Position numbers and translations under genes: made by a program
From: Kuschelorhynchus macadamiae
Lineage: Eukaryota > Arthropoda > Insecta > Coleoptera > Curculionidae
Assembly: GCA_030620095.1 (NCBI GenBank)
Contig: JAUTXW010002359.1
Span: 3,701,501 to 3,765,500 of the forward strand
DNA length: 64,000 nucleotides
Reading direction: 5' to 3'
Notes under the pieces: model-generated
Seen by the model: only the letters and a program-made list of their open reading frames with translations
The model's database searches: none
Told to the model about the DNA's origin: nothing
Part shown: one piece after another, positions 55,990 to 64,000 of the stretch
Position numbering within the stretch: the stretch's first letter is position 1
Layout of the letters: the number at the start of each line of letters is the position of its first letter

Positions 55990-56580
55990 TGGCACCTAAT
56001 TTGCAATAACTAAGGGCATAAGAGTATGATTAAAAATTGCCACCATCTTCTCTACTTAATTTCTAAAGAGCCAAATACCTCAGAGTTTACTTATTTCAGT
56101 GTCAGGCCATAACTTCATTGCTTAATGGTACTTAACCTAATAGAGTTATAAGCTAATTTTAATTATGACAAATTAGCAATTCTGAGTGCAAAAATTAAAT
56201 TAGAGTTTCATAAACCCCGAACACAGTTAACCAAAATTACAATTTCTCTAGGCACAAAGCAGGTAATTAAAATTTAAACCGCTATACAACAAGGAGAAAT
56301 GCTAGTTTCATATTAAATCTTGTAATTGCAAAGCCTCAAATTGCAATAGTTATTCGATTTTGTAGATGATTTTGAATAATACCTGTTAGTTTGTAATAGT
56401 GCAAAACTGTTGCTGGCATTAAATTAATCCATAACTAAATGTATTGGCTTTTCAACCTCTGATGTTCCAGCTTGCCATGCGCAATCGATCAGGTTATTCT
56501 GAATAAGGAAAACAAGAAGTAATAAAACTATTTGATTCAAAAAATAATAAGACCCAATCTTCACAAAAAAAGTATTTATT
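55990..56580. other. No gene recognised
   Basis: AT-rich sequence without features. Confidence 0.45.
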
Positions 56581-56583
56581 TAG

Positions 56584-56622
56584 GCTCGACGCGTTTCGGT
56601 TAAATAACCATTTTCAAGAGTA
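56584..56622 (-). ncRNA. Degenerate hammerhead-like motif
   Basis: On the - strand: TTGAAAA where CTGANGA is expected, hairpin GGTTA-TT-TAACC, GAAA, CGCG, TC. The stem II / GAAA / short palindromic stem III / UC part is well kept but the first core strand is mutated, so inactive. Likely a PLE end. Confidence 0.35.
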
Positions 56623-56985
56623 TGTAAATATCTAAAAAATGTCAAAATTCAGTCAGTCAGGAATAAAATAATATAAAATAAATCACTTATATCACGTTAA
56701 CACAAGATAAACATTACATCAACACATAAAAGACCAACATTTAAAACACCTATATACATTAAAAACTAATTATAATCTACTGAAAGATGAACTGTAAATG
56801 TGTCCTGGCTGTGAAAGTGAAAGAAAAGAAAAATTCCTTCAATAAATTCAATCAAGAATATTATTAATCGTTTCAAAAAACAAAATTCTATTCAACTGAA
56901 GACCACAAAAATAGAAAGAACCAAATATCGACAAAGTATATATTTTTGAAATCAGGATGAATAGAGTTTTCATTCTAGCTAATAA

Positions 56986-57262
56986 CATACAGTGTATTCT
57001 ATTTGAAAAAATATATACATCATATAATTTTTTTAACTGTCGAAAGTTATTTTTTGAAAGCTGAAGTATCCAAAAGATAATAGACATAAAACCCTACAAC
57101 TTTTGTATTTAAAGTTTTTTCTAAACAAAAATAGTTCTGTGGGATTTGCATTTTCTTTATTATTTCGGATTCACAACGTTTCAAATGACTTTCAATTTTT
57201 TTTCTAAACCCTACGTGTATGGCTGTAGGTGGTTGTCAAAGTCTAATGAATTACCCTGTACA
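56986..57262 (+). mobile_element. MITE-J
   Basis: ACAGTGTATTCTATTTGAAA to GAATTACCCTGTA, about 275 bp, inverted ACAG(T/G)GT ends. Paralogue at 35,897. Confidence 0.65.
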
Positions 57263-57800
57263 TTGAAAATAGATAAAACTCTTTTAAAAGAATGAAATTG
57301 TTTGCCTTGTGCACAATGCTACTATTAAACTGTTTTGTGTGTGTGGTAGAATTCTTTATAAAGAAGTTCCGGATAGAGGCAAATTTATCGACATTTCTCT
57401 CAAAACACCGTTAAATTTTTATCGAAAATTGGTGCTAAACTTATTCGTATTATAAAAAAAAACGTGAGAAATTGATCTCAATACAAGAGTTCTGTACTGG
57501 TGAAATTTTTTTTACTATTTAGTTACTATATACCCACGACTTGACCTGCGAGTAGGTGCTGACTTATATATAGCCTTAATGCTATAGTCCGAGACACGAT
57601 AAATGGTCATGAAGTAGCCGGGCTCATAACGATCACGTGGTATTTTACTCAAAATATAGCAATTAAGGTCTGGTTTGCAAGCGTTCCTCAGTACAGGTCG
57701 GTATTTTATTTTTATTATTAACTCATTTGAACTGTCGCATTTGCGGTGTTCAGTGGTGTTCTTTATTTTTAGAGTAACAATCTTTCTCTGAGGTGCAATT
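57263..57800. other. Upstream region of the 57.8-kb transposase
   Basis: No gene. CTCAGTACAGGTCGG at about 57,684 contains an Inr-like TCAGT; promoter status unproven. Confidence 0.35.
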
Positions 57801-57813
57801 AATAATTTTTAAA

Positions 57814-57934
57814 ATGTTTAGACCGTGTGATGAAAACTGTGAATCCGACAACGGAATTGAGGAGATAAACGAGCAAAAAACCAAATGCCATTTATCGATG
57901 TGCTGCAAGAGAATTGTTTTACGAGTATATCAAG
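57814..57934 (+). pseudogene. Candidate first exon of a Tc1-like transposase
   Basis: ATG at 57,814 opens 40 codons ending at a donor-like CAAG|GTAAAAT: MFRPCDENCESDNGIEEINE, then QKTKCHLSMCCKRIVLRVYQ. The end (LSMCCKRIVLRVY) resembles the first helix of the transposase class of element L (ILSGAREV-like). A C-terminal piece of that class lies 1 kb downstream on the same strand, so the two may be one decayed gene. It could instead be an unrelated host exon. Confidence 0.4.
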
Positions 57935-58779
57935 GTAAAATTTATATATATATATTTTTTGTTTCTTAGATGTATCTAGAAAAATAATCACTCTAATTCA
58001 TTCGGTCAACCACATTAAATATGTAGTTTTCAAAATTTCTAAATCCTCAAATAAAAAAATATTAATATTACTGTTATTTGAATAGAAGCTAAACAAATTA
58101 TTAAACATTTTATCTGCAGTATGAAGCAGTAAAACGATTCTATTGATAAAGTAATTAATAACGATTTTTACGCTATAACAATATCAATAAGGGGCAGCAT
58201 TTTCCTTTATCTAAAAATGCAAAAAACTTAATTTGAAAAATTAAATTATTGCAAATAATACCAATTCTTGTATTTTATTAGTAATATTTATGTATTTTAA
58301 ATGCTCAAAATATGTGAAGGAACATTCCTTGGAACATTCACTAAAAATGGGAAAAACAGAAATAATAACAGATCGCTGCTCTGTTTTCTTCAATTGTATT
58401 CATACCGTGACGTCTTCTGCGACCCCTTACAGTGTCTTTGACTATAGCACATCCGTTAATAATAACTCACATACTGATGCAAAGCTTTAAACCGCGTTTA
58501 CTAATATTTACATGCAGTAAAAACAAGAAACGTTCAGTAACCTGCAAATATTTGTCTGCAGGACTTTTAAAAGCATCAGAGGGCACAGAATCTATTATTA
58601 AGAGGACAGCGGAGTTCCAAGGTTTACCTTGCGCTGATTCCTTGACCAAGACAATTCACTGGAGAGGAAGAACAGATCTGACAAAGGCACAATGAAAGTG
58701 TTGGTGATTGACTTTTTGTGAGAAAAGTTACTAGCGAATGGCCAGTTCACTGCTAGTCGCTAAACGTTGCGCCGATTCC

Positions 58780-59180
58780 TCTAAAAAATTTAATTTCGAT
58801 TTAAACAAATTGACAAGCGCATTTGCATTAGAGAGACGCAACGGCTAGTGGAATGGAGACAAAATTTAATCGAGGAAAGAGAATATCCATCTTACACTGT
58901 GGCTCAAGGGATGGCTGAGTGCCGAACGCTTTGCTACTTTCAGCAAAAAACATTAAGGACTGCTCGTTAGGCTACCATCAGAACATGCCAAGTGAGCTAT
59001 TCGAAAATTGGATGAAAAACTCTCTTCTTCCGAATATCCCGCCAGACAGTGTAGTCGTTAGCTGAAAAAGTACCAACTATAATCAGCAAAAAAGAGATTC
59101 TGCAAGAGTTCCTTAGACAACATGAACTCAATTTTGAAGAAAATATGGCTTATTACTTTTCTGCATATCAATAATTTATG
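58780..59180 (+). pseudogene. Tc1-like transposase C-terminal fragment
   Basis: Pieces in order: RLVEWRQNLIEEREYPS in one frame (about 58,838-58,900), LCYFQQKTLRTAR (58,930-58,970), and MPSELFENWMKNSLLPNIPP, DSVVV (58,986-59,065), followed by a disturbed NYNQQK and ELNFEENMAYYF. In this class WL---LLPNIPPNSVIVMDNA-YH carries the second catalytic Asp; here the DNA following VVV is destroyed by a stop (SVVVS-stop). Dead. Frames at 58,290-58,695 upstream have no recognised content. Confidence 0.65.
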
Positions 59181-59184
59181 TTAA

Positions 59185-60325
59185 GGTCAGCAATAAGCAA
59201 TACATTTTTGTACGTACATATATAAACATTATTTCGATCTTCCTACAACCACCCTGGATCGGAATGATTTATTAGCCAAAACAGATGCACAAGCAAGCGT
59301 AAAGTATAAAGGTATTACTTAGTAATGAACATTTATCGTGTTTCAGACTATACATCATATTGTAATACGAGCCATATATAGCCATTACAAAACCCTTGCT
59401 GATTTTTGTCACGAACCCTCAGACTATTAACTTTTAGTTTGAGTAGGTAAATTTGGCGTATCTGTATAAAGGCTTTATTCAGTACCGAGCCAATGTCTAT
59501 TAGATATCACTGATGCCACTCAAATGAAGTAGGAGACCAAATAGCGCCGTTAAGTGGTTTAAAAGTTTCGGAAGTTGTTGACCACTCTCCGAAGTGGATT
59601 TGCTTGTAAATGTCGAATGGGAGAATCGTTAAATGGGAGGATCTTGTATGCATCATGCAAGTGGATTAGTTTATGTCTTGCAAATTAAAAGATAGGAAGG
59701 AGAGTCCCGTTGAAATTCAATGCAACTATAGTTTTAAAAGTATATATAAAAATAATTAAAAAAAACTGACGTCCATAGCCCAATATTTGAAGGTGTGGAT
59801 ATTTACAAATCGCTTCTTTGAGACCTTTGTAAATATTTTAAATAGCATTGTAGAAGCCCAACTTTTAAAGTTTTATCAACTATATAAACATTATTATTAA
59901 CCCAACTATCAAAATCAATGATATAAACATTATTAATAACCCAACCCGATAAAACTACAATTCCACATCTAATAAAATAGAAACAATAATCAAACAGATG
60001 CGACGCGACAAAACTCCTAAAAGGGGTAATCTCCTTTAAAGAACATAGCATCAGTTTTCGATTAAATCCAAGTCCAAACACCCAACAGCGATTATTACGA
60101 AATAAATAATTAACAGTAACAAATGCGGCAGGTACAGATCATCGTTGTAACCTTAAGGAATATATGCGAATTTACCTTTGAGATACGTTAAAGACAAATA
60201 GATATTCAGGCCTCTTTGAGGGTAGGAGTAGTAAAATCTCTTTTAATAAAATAACAATAAAAGTTCCAAACGTATTAAAAAAGTACTTTGGATGAAATTA
60301 TTTTAACAAATATGAACAGTTAAGT
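59185..60325. other. No gene recognised
   Basis: A tandem ATATAAACATTATTAATAAC-type duplication (about 59,880-59,945) underlies the 92-codon - strand frame at 59,803-60,081; no other support for it. Confidence 0.45.
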
Positions 60326-60329
60326 AGTT

Positions 60330-60475
60330 TAGACCGTGTGAAACTGGAATCACTTTCCGACATTTCGCCTTCGATTGCATGATCCATCTTCTGGGATCTT
60401 CACTTCACGACATCGGAACACCGCATTCAGTGAAGAAAAGATTCCTGAAGATGCCTCTTGCAATCAAAAATGTAT
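60330..60475. repeat. PLE end fragment with two inverted hammerhead-like pieces
   Basis: TTTCCGACATTTCGCCTTCG ... CATCTTCTGGGATC is the same end as at 46,733 but with CTGAAGA mutated to CAGAAGA. At 60,447 CTGAAGATGCCTCTTGCAAT appears in the opposite sense and is cut off before GAAA. Only the ends remain, no coding. Confidence 0.55.
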
Positions 60476-60534
60476 CAGTTAAATCCTACGTAATACTTCA
60501 CTTTTGTGCAACATTTCCTAAAATTTCTTAACAG

Positions 60535-60800
60535 TTTTTATTAATAATTAATAACTTTTTACTATTCACAATTTTAGTTCGCCATATTGGATTTTTACCA
60601 GAATTTGTCAGAAGTCAATTGTGTGAGTAGTATTATGCCGTGAACAGACAGGCAGACCGGCGTATCTACAGACTACTAGACCGACGGAATTGAGAAAACA
60701 TGTTTTTTTGGCATCTAGTGACCTGAAAACCCAAAGATCTTTAAAAATCTAAGAGGGTAATTTTTTCAAGATTGCAATATTTCTCTTTTATGAGGAGAGT
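60535..60800 (-). repeat. Repeat Z fragment 8
   Basis: Inverted: TTCGCCATATTGGATTTTTA, GACAGGCAGACCGG, ACCGACGGAATTGAGAAAAC, ATGTTTTTTTGGCATCTAG, CAAGATTGCAATATTTCTCT. Confidence 0.7.
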
Positions 60801-61160
60801 AAAATATACAAACTGGTGAAGAAAGAGCTGCTAGAGATTGAGGAGAACAAATTGCTTTAAATACATAGATAGATATTTAGCTAAATGTGCATTTTGTCAC
60901 GCTGCAAAATATATAATCATATTCAACTGTATGTATTTTCTAACACACATGAATATTATTGTAGACTGTAGCGTTTTTATTACCGTTTTTTTACCATATT
61001 AAACATGATAATGGTCTATGTATTTCTTTTTATGAATAGTCACTATAAAAATTTCGATTTTACTATAAATAGAGCCCCGAAAAAACTGTGCTTTTATTCT
61101 TTTTTTTTGTTGTATGTATAATTTGCGCCATTTGTGAAAGTTAATATGACCCCATACATA
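60801..61160. other. No gene recognised
   Basis: AT-rich flank of the ribozyme array. Confidence 0.45.
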
Positions 61161-61161
61161 T

Positions 61162-61187
61162 TATATATATATATATATATATATATT
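61162..61187. repeat. (AT)n tract bordering the ribozyme array
   Basis: TATATA run ending directly at the first array unit. Confidence 0.9.
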
Positions 61188-61215
61188 TTGTGCCTTTGCC
61201 CTACACGGGGCTCGC

Positions 61216-61274
61216 TAGTCTATGGCGGCCTGATGAGCTCTAATAAGAGCGAAATCGCGATCGTCGTTTGACTA
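61216..61274 (+). ncRNA. Hammerhead ribozyme, array copy 1 (predicted active)
   Basis: Stem I 5' strand TAGTC-TAT-GGCGGC (61,216-61,229); core CTGATGA (61,230-61,236); stem II GCTC-TAATAA-GAGC (61,237-61,250); GAAA (61,251-61,254); stem III TCGCGA (61,255-61,260), closed by A15.1-U16.1; cleavage triplet AUC with the cut predicted after C 61,262; stem I 3' strand GTCGTT-T-GACTA (61,263-61,274). Stem I pairs as 6 bp (with G-U), a TAT/T internal loop and 5 bp. The internal loop and the 6-nt stem II loop are placed for the tertiary contact of natural hammerheads. ATCGCGAT is a perfect palindrome, so the fold suits dimers. Self-cleavage would leave 2',3'-cyclic phosphate and 5'-OH ends. Confidence 0.93.
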
Positions 61275-61493
61275 AAATGGATCATTGTGTCTGCTATGAT
61301 GCAGAACATGTTCCAAACAAGGATCATTTTCTTGTTATGACGTTGGTGTAAGTGGAATGAAAACATACTATCATTTAATACTCCCAACGAAAGCCAGGAG
61401 TCACAATGTAATTCAACGCCGGTCGTGGTATTAGCCAGCGGAGTAGTTGTTTTTGTGATTCAATTTTGTGCCTTTGCCCTACACGGGGCTCGC

Positions 61494-61552
61494 TAGTCTA
61501 TGGCGGCCTGATGAGCTCTAATAAGAGCGAAATCGCGATCGTCGTTTGACTA
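61494..61552 (+). ncRNA. Hammerhead ribozyme, array copy 2 (predicted active)
   Basis: Identical to copy 1 across all core and stem positions, shifted by 278 bp; predicted cut after 61,540. Confidence 0.93.
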
Positions 61553-61771
61553 AAATGGATCATTGTGTCTGCTGTGATGCAGAACATGTTCCAAACAAGG
61601 ATCATTTTCTTGTTATGACGTTGGTGTAAGTGGAATGAAAACATACTATCATTTAATACTCCCAACGAAAGCCAGGAGTCACAATGTAATTCAACGCCGG
61701 TCGTGGTATTAGCCAGCGGAGTAGTTGTTTTTATGATTCAATTTTGTGCCTTTGCCCTACACGGGGCTCGC

Positions 61772-61830
61772 TAGTCTATGGCGGCCTGATAAGCTCTAAT
61801 AAGAGCGAAATCGCGATCGTCGTTTAACTA
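61772..61830 (+). ncRNA. Hammerhead ribozyme, array copy 3 (predicted inactive)
   Basis: Core reads CTGATAA instead of CTGATGA: G8, whose ribose acts as the general acid in the known mechanism, is A. In addition the outer stem I strand is AACT instead of GACT, breaking one pair. Everything else is as in copy 1. Confidence 0.9.
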
Positions 61831-62049
61831 AAATGGATCATTGTGTCTGCTGTGATGCAGAACATGTTCCAAACAAGGATCATTTTCTTGTTATGACGTT
61901 GGTGTAAGTGGAATGAAAACATACTATCATTTAATACTCCCAACGAAAGCCAGGAGTCACAATGTAATTCAATGCCGGTCGTGGTATTAGCCAGCGGAGT
62001 AGTTGTTTTTGTGATTCAATTTTGTGCCTTTGCCCTACACGGGGCTCGC

Positions 62050-62108
62050 TAGTCTATGGCGGCCTGATGAGCTCTAATAAGAGCGAAATCGCGATCGTCG
62101 TTTGACTA
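62050..62108 (+). ncRNA. Hammerhead ribozyme, array copy 4 (predicted active)
   Basis: Identical to copies 1 and 2 in the core; predicted cut after 62,096. It lies in the partial unit, which is complete for the ribozyme. Confidence 0.93.
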
Positions 62109-62203
62109 AAATGGATCATTGTGTCTGCTGTGATGCAGAACATGTTCCAAACAAGGATCATTTTCTTGTTATGACGTTGGTGTAAGTGGAATGAAAACAT
62201 ACT

Positions 62204-62206
<3 letters not shown>

Positions 62207-62286
<80 letters not shown>
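62207..62286. repeat. (AT)n microsatellite after the array
   Basis: About 80 bp of pure AT, beginning within the truncated fourth unit. Confidence 0.95.
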
Positions 62287-62287
<1 letters not shown>

Positions 62288-62291
<4 letters not shown>

Positions 62292-62447
62292 TGGCGCCAC
62301 TGGTTACCTATTTCCCTCGTTGACTTTCAAAGTCGAATGACATGACACACCCCCAAGAAAACTGATGAGTAAGTAATCCTTACCGTTAGTTCTTTCGTTT
62401 TGTATAACTTTTTACGACCAAAAACCGCACAGAAATTAAAATTTCTG

Positions 62448-62452
<5 letters not shown>
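62288..62452. other. Island between two (AT)n tracts
   Basis: Non-coding. Contains CTGATGA followed by a perfect GTAAG-TAATC-CTTAC hairpin (62,362-62,383) but no GAAA, and a closing hairpin AGAAATT-AA-AATTTCT near its end. Confidence 0.5.

Positions 62453-62454
<2 letters not shown>

Positions 62455-62513
<59 letters not shown>
62455..62513. repeat. (TA)n microsatellite at the PLE 3' border
   Basis: Pure TA run, followed directly by the PLE 3' region. Confidence 0.95.
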
Positions 62514-62517
<4 letters not shown>

Positions 62518-62617
62518 GAGAAGGGTAGTCTTGACCGACTAGTTGAACAACAAGTAACCTAATTATTGGGGTATCGGTCCTAATTTAGGGCTAGATTTAA
62601 ATTGCTTTTAAGCTACG

Positions 62618-62654
62618 TCAAGCTATCGGTAATGATTATTACCTTCTTCAGGGC
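62618..62654 (-). ncRNA. Hammerhead-like motif downstream of the PLE gene
   Basis: On the - strand: CTGAAGA (62,645-62,651), A, perfect hairpin GGTAAT-AATC-ATTACC, then GATA where GAAA is expected, then GCTTGACGTAGC. One core base differs (A13 to U), so it is probably inactive. Sense with the PLE coding region. Confidence 0.4.
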
Positions 62655-62704
62655 TGCAATATGAGAAGAAATTTGTTTTTTATCTCTGTATGCACATTAA
62701 TAAG

Positions 62705-62725
62705 AAAAAAAAAAAAAAAAAAAAA
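62705..62725. repeat. Poly(A) run
   Basis: About 21 consecutive A, on the + strand, within the PLE 3' region. Confidence 0.95.
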
Positions 62726-63144
62726 GACTGAAAATTTTACTCACTGCTTTGCAATTAGTATCGATAACTTCTTGCGAAAAACAAACACACTTTGACCTTA
62801 ACATTAAAATTAGATTTTACATACTGGCAGGAATTCCTGTTCTCCATATATTTTTATATTGAAATACGAAGCAAGTAAATTTCTTATGTAGGTTTTTTTG
62901 ACATGTAATGAATGTTATAGTACGTTCTGTCAGGATGATTGAAACACAGATCTAGGATTTAGCTATGTAATCACATCGATATCTATCCAGATACAAAGAA
63001 AAATCAGTAGCTGAGAAATATCTTAATCAAACCAGAACAAGTATGAATTAAAGGTCGAATTTATGCCTACGAAAAACTACTCGAATTGAAGAGACTGACT
63101 ATAGAAAGGTATATGGATATAATACGTACAAATACTTATATTTT

Positions 63145-64000
63145 TTAAAAGGAAAATTCTGTGTTATTTAAACTATTATTGTTGTTCGTATAATTGTTCA
63201 GACTGAGTAAATTTGAATAAATAGAACTAAGGTCTTCGATATCAGCTCTCTTATTTAACAAATTAGGATTCAGAAATATTTCCACCATTTCCAGAAACAG
63301 TCTCTTGTTATAATTAGTTTCCTTACATAATATTTGGGTATCATTAAAGTTGAATAAGTGCCCTGATTGATTTGTGTGTTCTGAAAGTGCACAAGTATTT
63401 TTCATTAATCTACAGTCGCTTTTATGCGAAGTTATTCTGTCTTTTAGGACCCAAGAGGTTTGGCCTATGTAAATACCCTCACACTCTGAACAAGGAATAC
63501 TGTATGCAATGTTTGATATTTTTTGTATTTCATCCCTATCTTTTAATTTTGTAAAAGTGTTGCCTACTATTTTATTATGTTTAAAGGCGATTTTAATTGA
63601 AGGATAATACTTGAACAAATTTGTTATTTTTGTTGAAATTGCTTTTATGTAAGGTAACGAAAAATAGTTCGGTCTATTTTGAGAATCGAAGGCACTGATG
63701 TTGAGACTTATTCCATCATTTCTCTCTCCAGGGTTGATTATTGGAGCTGTGTTATATAATAGTTTTTTTAATAACTTTTGTGGATATGAATTCTTGAGGA
63801 GAATATCATACAATCTTTTTAAGTTTTTTCTAAGTAGACTAGGGTGAGAAATCCTTTCAATACGTGTTTTTAGAGCCAATATTAGATTGATCTTTATTTT
63901 TTTTGGGGTGGTTGGAATGGAAATTAAGATATCTACCAGAACTGGTAGGTTTTATATACCAGTCTAGTAAAATCTGGTTGTTGTCATTCCTAATTAGTTT
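63145..64000 (-). pseudogene. Penelope-like element: end of RT and GIY-YIG endonuclease, runs off window
   Basis: 244 open codons end at TAA 63,145; sense continues to the window edge in a second frame after a slip in a T8 (A8 on the - strand) run at 63,897-63,904: LLDWYIKPTSSGRYLNFHSN (the PLE RT block DWYxKPTxSGRYLNF). Then RKNLKRLYDILLKNSYPQKL, the connector SLPYIKAISTKITNLFKYY, and the GIY-YIG core NIAYSIPCSECEGIYIGQTS with the Cys pair, Arg and His of LKDRITSHKSDCR, then ALSEHTNQSGHLFNFND. The enzyme pairs an RT with a site nicking endonuclease. This is the best-preserved PLE coding region here; the single-base slip may be a real mutation or an assembly error. Confidence 0.9.

Larger units (their letters stand above)
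61186..62208 (+). repeat. 278-bp tandem array carrying hammerhead ribozymes (retrozyme-like)
   Basis: Four head-to-tail copies: 61,186-61,463, 61,464-61,741, 61,742-62,019 and a partial 62,020-62,208 (189 bp). The period is exactly 278 bp each time and the copies differ at only a handful of sites. The last copy stops at CATACTATCAT where a second (AT)n tract begins. No coding frame. Each unit has one complete hammerhead fold in its first third. This layout (a few tandem monomers of 170-400 bp, one type I hammerhead each, non-coding) is that of animal retrozymes and of ribozyme satellites known from newts, schistosomes and cave crickets. Confidence 0.95.

Noticed and set aside
59803..60081. 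92-codon - strand frame as a gene
   Set aside because: Overlaps a short tandem duplication, has no motif and no coding context.
61186..62208. The 278-bp array as a CRISPR-like or centromeric satellite
   Set aside because: No spacer-repeat alternation; only four copies; the conserved part is a full ribozyme fold, which explains the repeat better.
62362..62389. CTGATGA followed by a perfect GTAAG/CTTAC hairpin, like a fifth hammerhead
   Set aside because: After the hairpin the sequence is CGTT, not GAAA, and no stem III or cleavage triplet follows. It fails the core requirement.
27490..62520. (AT)n tracts as functional elements or replication origins
   Set aside because: Simple microsatellites; only their position beside the ribozyme array and the PLE end is noteworthy.
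1..64000. tRNA, rRNA or intact host protein genes
   Set aside because: I looked on both strands for tRNA arm patterns, rRNA-like conserved blocks and long multi-exon coding sense and found none that I could support.

Overview
This is AT-rich, intron-and-repeat style eukaryotic DNA, almost certainly from an insect (a beetle is plausible, but nothing here fixes the order). There is no operon structure, no rRNA or tRNA that I can recognise, and no intact host gene. Nearly every long open frame is a decayed piece of a transposable element, and the window is best read as a layered repeat graveyard with one possible host gene remnant, a THAP-domain locus at 11.4-14.9 kb.

Layout. 0-3.3 kb: 3' ends of two non-LTR retrotransposons on the + strand. 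3.3-9.1 kb: blocks of a dispersed non-coding repeat (called Z here), a foldback element, an ORF1-like remnant and a Tc1 transposase relic. 9.1-10.2 kb: hAT transposase relic. 11.4-14.9 kb: THAP zinc-finger exons whose last exon is split by a 1,043-bp hAT-like insertion with an 8-bp target duplication. 16.2-18.8 kb: a mariner-like element with terminal inverted repeats over 500 bp and DD41D spacing. 22.0-27.2 kb: a Penelope-like element (PLE) RT relic and two more LINE relics, all on the - strand. 27.8-28.9 kb: mariner relic. 32.4-35.1 kb: a giant palindrome that duplicates the 5' part of a mariner gene in inverted orientation. 39.8-41.9 kb: another long-TIR mariner. 43.5-45.2 kb: a candidate solo LTR. 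45.3-46.5 and 49.8-50.6 kb: foldback elements. 46.7-47.4 kb: 5'-truncated PLE. 49.4-51.4 kb: Tc1-like element interrupted by a foldback. 57.8-59.2 kb: transposase relic of the same kind. 61.2-62.2 kb: a 278-bp tandem array. 62.5-64 kb: PLE end running off the window.

The most exciting object is the tandem array at 61,186-62,208. Each 278-bp unit carries a complete type I hammerhead ribozyme core (CTGATGA, a 4-bp stem II, GAAA, a palindromic stem III, an AUC cleavage triplet and a two-part stem I). Three of four copies are intact; copy 3 has a mutation of the catalytic G8. This is the architecture of an animal retrozyme or ribozyme satellite. PLE relics with hammerhead-like ends lie in the same window (22.0, 46.7, 47.3, 54.9, 60.4 and 62.6 kb), which suggests, as inference, that PLE reverse transcriptases supply the mobility of the array. 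Both the array and the nearest PLE end abut (AT)n tracts.
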